This document shows positions 59,494 to 64,000 of a DNA stretch of 64,000 nt, one piece after another (the stretch's first letter is position 1; every line of letters starts with the position of its first letter). Below the pieces are notes generated by a model. The model did not search any database and was not told the DNA's origin. It worked only from the letters and a program-made list of their open reading frames with translations. A program made the translations under genes and the position numbers. This DNA is from Streptomyces rugosispiralis (lineage in GTDB: Bacteria > Actinomycetota > Actinomycetes > Streptomycetales > Streptomycetaceae), in assembly GCF_024505145.1 (NCBI RefSeq), contig NZ_JANIAA010000014.1, positions 140,443 to 204,442 on the forward strand. The letters run 5' to 3'.

Positions 59494-60255
59494 ATGGCCG
59501 ACGCACCGTACAAGCTGATCCTCCTCCGCCACGGCGAGAGCGAGTGGAACGCGAAGAACCTGTTCACCGGCTGGGTGGACGTCAACCTGAACGAGAAGGG
59601 CGAGAAGGAGGCCGTCCGCGGCGGTGAGCTGCTGAAGGACGCCGGCCTGCTCCCCGACGTGGTCCACACCTCGCTCCAGAAGCGCGCGATCCGCACGGCC
59701 CAGCTGGCGCTGGAGTCCGCCGACCGCCACTGGATCCCCGTCCACCGCTCGTGGCGCCTGAACGAGCGCCACTACGGCGCGCTCCAGGGCAAGGACAAGG
59801 CGCAGACCCTCGCCGAGTTCGGCGAGGAGCAGTTCATGCTGTGGCGCCGCTCCTACGACACCCCGCCGCCCCCGCTGGACCGCGACGCCGAGTACTCCCA
59901 GTTCGCGGACCCCCGCTACGCGACCCTCCCGCCGGAGCTGCGCCCGCGGACGGAGTGCCTCAAGGACGTCGTCGTCCGCATGCTCCCCTACTGGTTCGAC
60001 GGCATCGTCCCGGACCTGCTCACGGGCAAGACCGTCCTGGTCGCCGCCCACGGCAACTCCCTCCGCGCCCTGGTCAAGCACCTGGACGGCATCTCCGACG
60101 CCGACATCGCGGGCCTGAACATCCCGACGGGCATCCCGCTCTCCTACGAACTGGACGCCGACTTCAAGCCGCTCAACCCTGGCGGCACCTACCTCGACCC
60201 GGACGCCGCGAAGGCGGCCATCGAGGCAGTGAAGAACCAGGGCAAGAGGAAGTAA
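59494..60255 (+). CDS. gpmA: 2,3-bisphosphoglycerate-dependent phosphoglycerate mutase
   Basis: Glycolytic enzyme that interconverts 3- and 2-phosphoglycerate. The 253-residue sequence has the phosphohistidine motif LLRHGESEWNAKNLFTGWVD (first His is the phospho-acceptor), RHYGALQGKDKAQTLAEFGE and VLVAAHGNSLRALVKHLDGI with the second His. No ribosome binding site precedes ATG 59494, and TAGGCT (59481-59486) ends seven bases before it, so a leaderless transcript is likely. A strong terminator follows. Confidence 0.95.
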   Translation: MADAPYKLILLRHGESEWNAKNLFTGWVDVNLNEKGEKEAVRGGELLKDAGLLPDVVHTSLQKRAIRTAQLALESADRHWIPVHRSWRLNERHYGALQGKDKAQTLAEFGEEQFMLWRRSYDTPPPPLDRDAEYSQFADPRYATLPPELRPRTECLKDVVVRMLPYWFDGIVPDLLTGKTVLVAAHGNSLRALVKHLDGISDADIAGLNIPTGIPLSYELDADFKPLNPGGTYLDPDAAKAAIEAVKNQGKRK

Positions 60256-60267
60256 GCCCGAACATTC

Positions 60268-60306
60268 AAGCCCCCTACCTGCGGTCTCACTGCGAGTAGG
60301 GGGCTT
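60268..60306 (+). terminator. Terminator of gpmA
   Basis: Eleven-bp perfect arms aagccccctac (60268-60278) and gtagggggctt (60296-60306), 17-nt loop, followed by GCCG. The arm ends in CTT but there is no long T-run. Confidence 0.75.
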
Positions 60307-60393
60307 GCCGCTGTCGTGAGGGGCGCCGCTGGGCCCTCACCAGCGAGAACACCGAGGCCACCTATCGACTCTTCCCTGCGGAATAATCGAGGC

Positions 60394-60741
60394 ATGGCAT
60401 CAACGTCCAGCGCCTCCGAGCTCCGCCGTGCCAAGTTCGCACGGCGGCTTCCCGACGAGCTCTCGGAGCTCGTCGGCCCAGCCCACGGCACTGTCAGCCT
60501 GCCGCTGCACATGGCATGGTCCGGGCTCACCCAGTTCGACCTCGACCAGCCCCGCATGAGGATGAGCTTCTACCGGATCGCCCTGGCCGAGGGCATGCGT
60601 GACGATCTGGTGCAATTCCTCAACCATGACCTGCTGATCAGCCTGTGGCCCGTCCTCCGCACCTTGATCAGCCGCGATATCCGCGACACCTGGGAAAGCA
60701 CCTTCACTGAGCTGGCTCCCAGCGCGACGGCCGTGGCGTGA
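60394..60741 (+). CDS. Small protein coupled to an AbiEii-type nucleotidyltransferase (possible antitoxin)
   Basis: A 115-residue protein I do not recognise. It starts MASTSSASELRRAKFARRLP and has helical segments (LTQFDLDQPRMRMSFYRIAL, DDLVQFLNHDLLISLWPVLR) but no visible helix-turn-helix. Its stop overlaps the GTG start of the nucleotidyltransferase by four bases (GTGA). This arrangement, a small upstream gene tied to an AbiEii-type enzyme, resembles toxin-antitoxin pairs where the first product neutralises the second. Typical AbiEi antitoxins have a winged helix, which I cannot see here. Confidence 0.7.
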   Translation: MASTSSASELRRAKFARRLPDELSELVGPAHGTVSLPLHMAWSGLTQFDLDQPRMRMSFYRIALAEGMRDDLVQFLNHDLLISLWPVLRTLISRDIRDTWESTFTELAPSATAVA

Positions 60742-61409
60742 ACCTCACAGACTTGCACCGGCGGCTCCTCGCGGACGTTCTCGCCGTCGGAGGCGCCTAC
60801 CCCCTCGTTCTCACCGGCGGCTACGCCGTACAAGCGCACGGGCTGGTCGACCGACTCAGCCAGGACTTGGACCTGGCTACGGAGCACCCGGAACGAATGG
60901 AGAACATCGCGACGACCGTGCGCGCGGGGCTGGAGGAGCGCGGTTGGCGGGTTCGAGCATGCGAAACCGACCCCCTGTCCGCGCGGCTGATCGTCACTGA
61001 TGTCGGCAGCGGGGAAGAATGCGAGGTCGACATCCTTAAAGAAGCGCTCTGGCGCCCTCCAGTGGAGACGGAACACGGTCTGGTGCTATCTCTCGAAGAT
61101 GTGGTCGGCACCAAGGTGCGCGCCCTGGCCGACCGCGGCCTTGCACGCGACCTGATCGATGTCCGAGCTGCGGCGGACCGTTGGAGCCACGCCGAACTGG
61201 AAACACTCGGCCGACGCCACGCCCGCGACACCTTCGACCTCGAAGACCTCCAGACCCGACTCACCGGCATCGACTGGATCGACGACGCTGAGTTCGCCGC
61301 TTACGGCCTCGACGAGGAAGCAACCGCGGAGCTACGCAAGTGGGCGCAGTCGTGGGCCGACGACATCACAGAGCGACTTCAAGAGCTGGAATTCGACGAA
61401 GACATCTGA
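60738..61409 (+). CDS. AbiEii/AbiGii-type nucleotidyltransferase (toxin-like)
   Basis: A 223-residue protein of the nucleotidyltransferase fold. VLTGGYAVQAHGLVDRLSQD followed by LDLATEH fits the G-[GS]-x9-D-x-D-x motif of AbiEii/MenT-like enzymes. ECEVDILKEALW has the third acidic position, and VLSLEDVVGTKVRALADRGL with ARDLIDVRAA is the following conserved Lys/Asp pair. Family members are toxins of type IV or related systems that add nucleotides to tRNA or other targets and can give phage resistance. GTG 60738 is coupled to the previous gene. Toxic activity is inferred. Confidence 0.8.
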   Translation: MNLTDLHRRLLADVLAVGGAYPLVLTGGYAVQAHGLVDRLSQDLDLATEHPERMENIATTVRAGLEERGWRVRACETDPLSARLIVTDVGSGEECEVDILKEALWRPPVETEHGLVLSLEDVVGTKVRALADRGLARDLIDVRAAADRWSHAELETLGRRHARDTFDLEDLQTRLTGIDWIDDAEFAAYGLDEEATAELRKWAQSWADDITERLQELEFDEDI

Positions 61410-61472
61410 ACCGCCCATCACTCCATGGTGCGCCGTACGTTGATGAGATATCCGCGTGAGAGGCAACACTCA

Positions 61473-62312
61473 TCACCCCGTTTGCTCGCGCAGTTCCGCC
61501 GGGGCGTAGCGCAACTGGAAGGTCAGGGCGTGGTCACCGTCGAGCCAATAGATCGTCATGGTTGACAACACGCTGCGCTTGATCCAACGGGTCCGGGAGG
61601 CAATAGATTCGTCCTGAGCCAGGATCCAAGATTCAACCTGCTCAGGAAGGCTGAATGTCATGGCGTAGGCGCTCGGATCTTCAGCGGGACGCAGTTGCCA
61701 CACCGGGTGGGAGGCGGCTTGTGGAAGCCTTCGCAAGTGGACGGTGTGCGTGGGGTGCTCACGGGCGTAGTTCACAAAGCCGTAGAGATTTTCGGAAGCC
61801 AGGCCCACGACGAAGGGTGCGGAGGGAAAGGCAAGGACCAGCCCGAGCGTTGACCGGCTGCTCAGACGTTCGGCAAGTCGATCGAGCGGCTCGGCGACGG
61901 ACAGGGGCAGAGTTAGTAGGTCCTCTCCGAGAGGTATGTCATCGCCCACCACCTGGAGCAGCGGTTGGCGGAGGTAACTCCGTACGTGATACACCCGGGG
62001 CCGCGACCCTGCCGATAGCGTGCTGAGCGCCTGATGGGCGAGTTTCGCTTCCGAGGAAACGAGGGTCCTCAACCCTTCGAAGTCCGGCATGGACAGGTCG
62101 ACGAGTGAAATCTGGTGAGCGAGCGCATCGGCCTGGTGCCAGGCGCCTCGCCCTCGAACGGCCAATCCGTTGTAGCGCTGTGCGAGCACCTGCCGTTCCG
62201 GAACCTTCTCGTCCTCGTCCGCCGCGGAGAGCAAGTCGTACCCGCTTGATCGCAGAAGCCAGGCAAGAACTTCTTCCAATAGGTATCCCCGCAACGCTGC
62301 TTCGGTGACCAT
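61473..62312 (-). CDS. Unrecognised protein, N-terminus resembling restriction-endonuclease-like proteins
   Basis: A 279-residue protein. The first 60 residues (ALRGYLLEEVLAWLLRSSGY, then a GLAVRGRGAWHQAD-like stretch) resemble N-terminal regions of PD-(D/E)XK proteins, in which an acidic helix and a downstream E-x-K follow. I cannot find the later E-x-K in the expected place, so the catalytic core may be missing or changed. The C-terminal 120 residues are hydrophobic/charged with no domain I know. ATG 62312 is used; AAGGAGG lies 19 bases upstream, so an in-frame TTG at 62330 is possible. Codon bias is weaker than in neighbours, which suggests transfer. Confidence 0.55.
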   Translation of the reverse strand: MVTEAALRGYLLEEVLAWLLRSSGYDLLSAADEDEKVPERQVLAQRYNGLAVRGRGAWHQADALAHQISLVDLSMPDFEGLRTLVSSEAKLAHQALSTLSAGSRPRVYHVRSYLRQPLLQVVGDDIPLGEDLLTLPLSVAEPLDRLAERLSSRSTLGLVLAFPSAPFVVGLASENLYGFVNYAREHPTHTVHLRRLPQAASHPVWQLRPAEDPSAYAMTFSLPEQVESWILAQDESIASRTRWIKRSVLSTMTIYWLDGDHALTFQLRYAPAELREQTG

Positions 62313-62378
62313 GTCGCATACTCTAAGCAACCTCCTTGGCCACCATATCTGCGGTCTCCAACGCCCACTCGGAGGCGG

Positions 62379-63161
62379 TCAGGAAGGAGTGAACTCGTAC
62401 TGCAGCTCGTAGAGATGCCCGGCCTTGGTCATCACCGTCGCTTCGATGGGGCGCTCGCCATCGCTGTAGACGACGCGCAGCGTTCGCAGGACGGGAAGGT
62501 TCCCCGGCAGGCCGAGCACCGTGTACTGCTCCTGCGTCGGTACGCGCGCGGAGACCTTGTCGACGCTGAGGCGGGGTGGGTAGCCCAGCTCCGCGAGGAG
62601 AGCCGGGGTGCCGCCCTTGATCTTGCGGCGGTCCATCATCGCCGTCCCGCGAGCCAGCTCCAGCGGGTAGTACGACTTCACCAGTTCCACCGGCTCGTCG
62701 TCCAGGAGCAGCACCTGCGCCCGCAGCAGCGCCATGCCGTCCTCCGGGAGCCGCAGCGCTTCGGCCACGTCGGCGGGTGGGCGGATCTCGGTGGCGTCGA
62801 GGAGCCGGCTACTGCCGCGAGCCTGGTGGCCCGCCGCGGCCTCACTGATCCATCGGTACGGCTCTCCGGGCGCGGCCGGGGCCATGTACGAGGCGGGGCG
62901 CATGGTGCGCTGCCGGTGTTCGCGTACGGTGACGGCTGCTCCGGCGCGGCCGACCGCCAGCCCTTCGTCCTTCAGGAGCTGCAAGGCTTTCTGTACGGTC
63001 GCGTTCGAGGCGGTGAACCGCTCCTTGAGCTGGGCGGTCGAGGGAAGCTTGGCGCCGGGAGGAAGGTCGCCGGACATGATCTCGTCGCGTAGGTCGGCGG
63101 CGATCCGTTCGTGCAGCGACCGCTGGTCGACTGCGTTCTGTTCTGCCTTCGGCACGGTCAT
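62379..63161 (-). CDS. GntR-family regulator with UTRA domain
   Basis: A 260-residue HutC-type regulator. The winged helix is SLHERIAADLRDEIMSGDLP then GAKLPSTAQLKERFTASNAT with VQKALQLLKDEGLAVGRAG as the recognition helix and wing. The UTRA ligand-binding domain follows from about residue 100 (EALRLPEDGMALLRAQVLLL, VELVKSYYPLELARGTAMMD). Its ATG overlaps the stop of the UTRA-only gene (ATGA), so the two are co-translated. The ligand is unknown; it may be a sugar or an amino acid. Confidence 0.88.
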   Translation of the reverse strand: MTVPKAEQNAVDQRSLHERIAADLRDEIMSGDLPPGAKLPSTAQLKERFTASNATVQKALQLLKDEGLAVGRAGAAVTVREHRQRTMRPASYMAPAAPGEPYRWISEAAAGHQARGSSRLLDATEIRPPADVAEALRLPEDGMALLRAQVLLLDDEPVELVKSYYPLELARGTAMMDRRKIKGGTPALLAELGYPPRLSVDKVSARVPTQEQYTVLGLPGNLPVLRTLRVVYSDGERPIEATVMTKAGHLYELQYEFTPS

Positions 63162-63700
63162 CCCATCCTGAGTTCGTAGCGCAGGCGCTGGCGTTGGGCG
63201 GGCATGGTGATCAGGTCGGCCTGAATGGGCCGTTCGTCCTCGTCGAGCACGACCCGCTCCAGGCACAGCACCGGTTCCTCCGTGCCGGTCCGCAGCAGTT
63301 CCCGCACCTGCGCGTCCGGAATGCGCGCCGTCACGTCCTCGCGCACCCGGCGACCCACATGCCCCAGCTCGGCGAGCAGCGCCACCGCTCCTCCTCGGAT
63401 CTTCGCGGTGCCCGCGAGGCCAGTGCCTGCGGCGATATGCGCCGGGTAGTAGGAGTCGGTCAGCTCGCACGGCTCCTCGTCGAGGTACATGATCCGGCGC
63501 CGTACGACGACCGTATCCCCGTCCCCGAGCCCCAGAAGGCGGGCCACGACAGCCGGAGTGGGAACCTCCCCGGCATGCAGGATGCGCTGCGTCCCACGCC
63601 TGCCGCGCGCTGCCGCTTCCTCACCCCATGCGTCGCCCCGACCGCCCTCAACAGGCCGCAGATAGGGCATCGAGGAACTGATCCACGCATCGCTGGCCAC
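63158..63700 (-). CDS. UTRA-domain protein without DNA-binding domain
   Basis: A 180-residue protein that matches only the UTRA half of HutC-type GntR regulators: GTQRILHAGEVPTPAVVARL, VVVRRRIMYLDEEPCELTDS and PVLCLERVVLDEDERPIQAD. The GntR helix-turn-helix is absent. GTG 63700 has GGAGGGG six bases upstream. Directly downstream and coupled to it is a full GntR-UTRA regulator. The pair may form a heterodimer in which this protein modulates ligand binding. It is not a truncated pseudogene, because its start signal is good. Confidence 0.82.
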   Translation of the reverse strand: MASDAWISSSMPYLRPVEGGRGDAWGEEAAARGRRGTQRILHAGEVPTPAVVARLLGLGDGDTVVVRRRIMYLDEEPCELTDSYYPAHIAAGTGLAGTAKIRGGAVALLAELGHVGRRVREDVTARIPDAQVRELLRTGTEEPVLCLERVVLDEDERPIQADLITMPAQRQRLRYELRMG

Positions 63701-63858
63701 TGAGCCCCTCCTCAAGCGTGATCGACACTCGCCGACCTTGCCGCTTTACACAGTAAGCGACCCCTTGGCCATCACCCCCAGAGAGTACCTCGCTACCTTT
63801 CGCGAATAGCGGTAAGGTGATGTCGCTCTCACACCCAGCTCTGAGGCGGTGACTCGCC

Positions 63859-64000
63859 ATGCCCCTGATGCGGCAGCAGTTCTTCACGCGACGTAAGCCA
63901 TCCATTCGCGCAACGCGACAGTTCGTCACCGGCACGCTCTCCGAATGGGGTTACGTAGATCGCTTGGAGGAGATCCAGTTATGCGTGTCGGAGATCGCCA
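63859..64000 (+). CDS. ATP-binding protein (HATPase, anti-sigma-like), N-terminal part
   Basis: The 47 visible codons start MPLMRQQFFTRRKPSIRATR and reach QLCVSEIA, which matches the entry to the N-box of RsbW-like HATPase_c_2 proteins. The start is ATG 63859. The gene continues beyond the window. It is divergent from the UTRA-only gene, and a short inverted repeat CGCTA-CCTTTCGCGAA-TAGCG lies in the gap near 63793-63813. Confidence 0.65.
   Translation, partial: MPLMRQQFFTRRKPSIRATRQFVTGTLSEWGYVDRLEEIQLCVSEIA

Noticed and set aside
1..64000. CRISPR arrays, rRNA, tRNA, IS elements
   Set aside because: Tandem repeats in the window are short, degenerate and without regular unique spacers; no tRNA or rRNA sequence and no transposase were seen.

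Overview
The window is a GC-rich actinobacterial chromosome segment, almost certainly Streptomyces. The evidence is third-position GC bias, GTG starts, ATGA/GTGA stop-start overlaps, an Lsr2 nucleoid protein, mycothiol genes (mshA, mshD), a WhiJ-type XRE/DUF397/ATPase triad and many families I know mainly from Streptomyces. It holds about 60 protein genes. I see no rRNA, tRNA, CRISPR array or insertion sequence.

Left block (1-29.4 kb), mostly conserved: folP (partial), a lysyl-transferase-like membrane protein, a secreted or membrane-anchored esterase, a quaternary-amine ABC transporter with its ATPase divergent from the permeases, an orphan nuoD next to a MidA/NDUFAF7-type methyltransferase, a two-component system, two ArsR-type repressors, a threonine aldolase, and one tightly coupled operon for CoA and NAD precursors (DUF2520 Rossmann protein, panC, nadB, nadC, coaX). 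After these come a small membrane protein, a BlaI-type regulator, an N-acetylglutamate-synthase-type GNAT, lsr2, a Prim-Pol-like protein and clpC. From memory, this order resembles the S. coelicolor SCO3398-SCO3373 region.

Accessory block (29.4-37 kb): a NACHT NTPase of the bacterial NLR type, an unusual inverted repeat, an Rpn-like PD-(D/E)XK protein with a partial tandem duplicate, an ATP-binding/WhiJ-like/DUF397 triad whose ATPase has a 3'-end frameshift, and a macrolide glycosyltransferase preceded by a 9-codon leader ORF and hairpin.

Middle and right blocks (37-60.3 kb): 5'-nucleotidase, YhcG-type nuclease, mshD, ppk, a CHAD protein and a Nudix hydrolase (mycothiol and polyphosphate metabolism); aldo-keto reductase with divergent regulator; APC permease; methyltransferase; mshA and a YbjN protein; a Tat-exported beta-helix protein; a small membrane protein/ECF sigma factor/M48 peptidase operon; an MFS transporter; gpmA. 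The last 4 kb are accessory again: an AbiEii-type nucleotidyltransferase with a coupled partner, an unrecognised protein, a UTRA-only/GntR pair and the start of another ATP-binding protein.

The main items to follow up are the NACHT protein and its island, the orphan NuoD-MidA pair, the leader ORF before the macrolide glycosyltransferase, the duplicated coaX start, the AbiEii-type pair, and a set of genes that look leaderless (a TANNNT hexamer 6-7 nt before the start codon).
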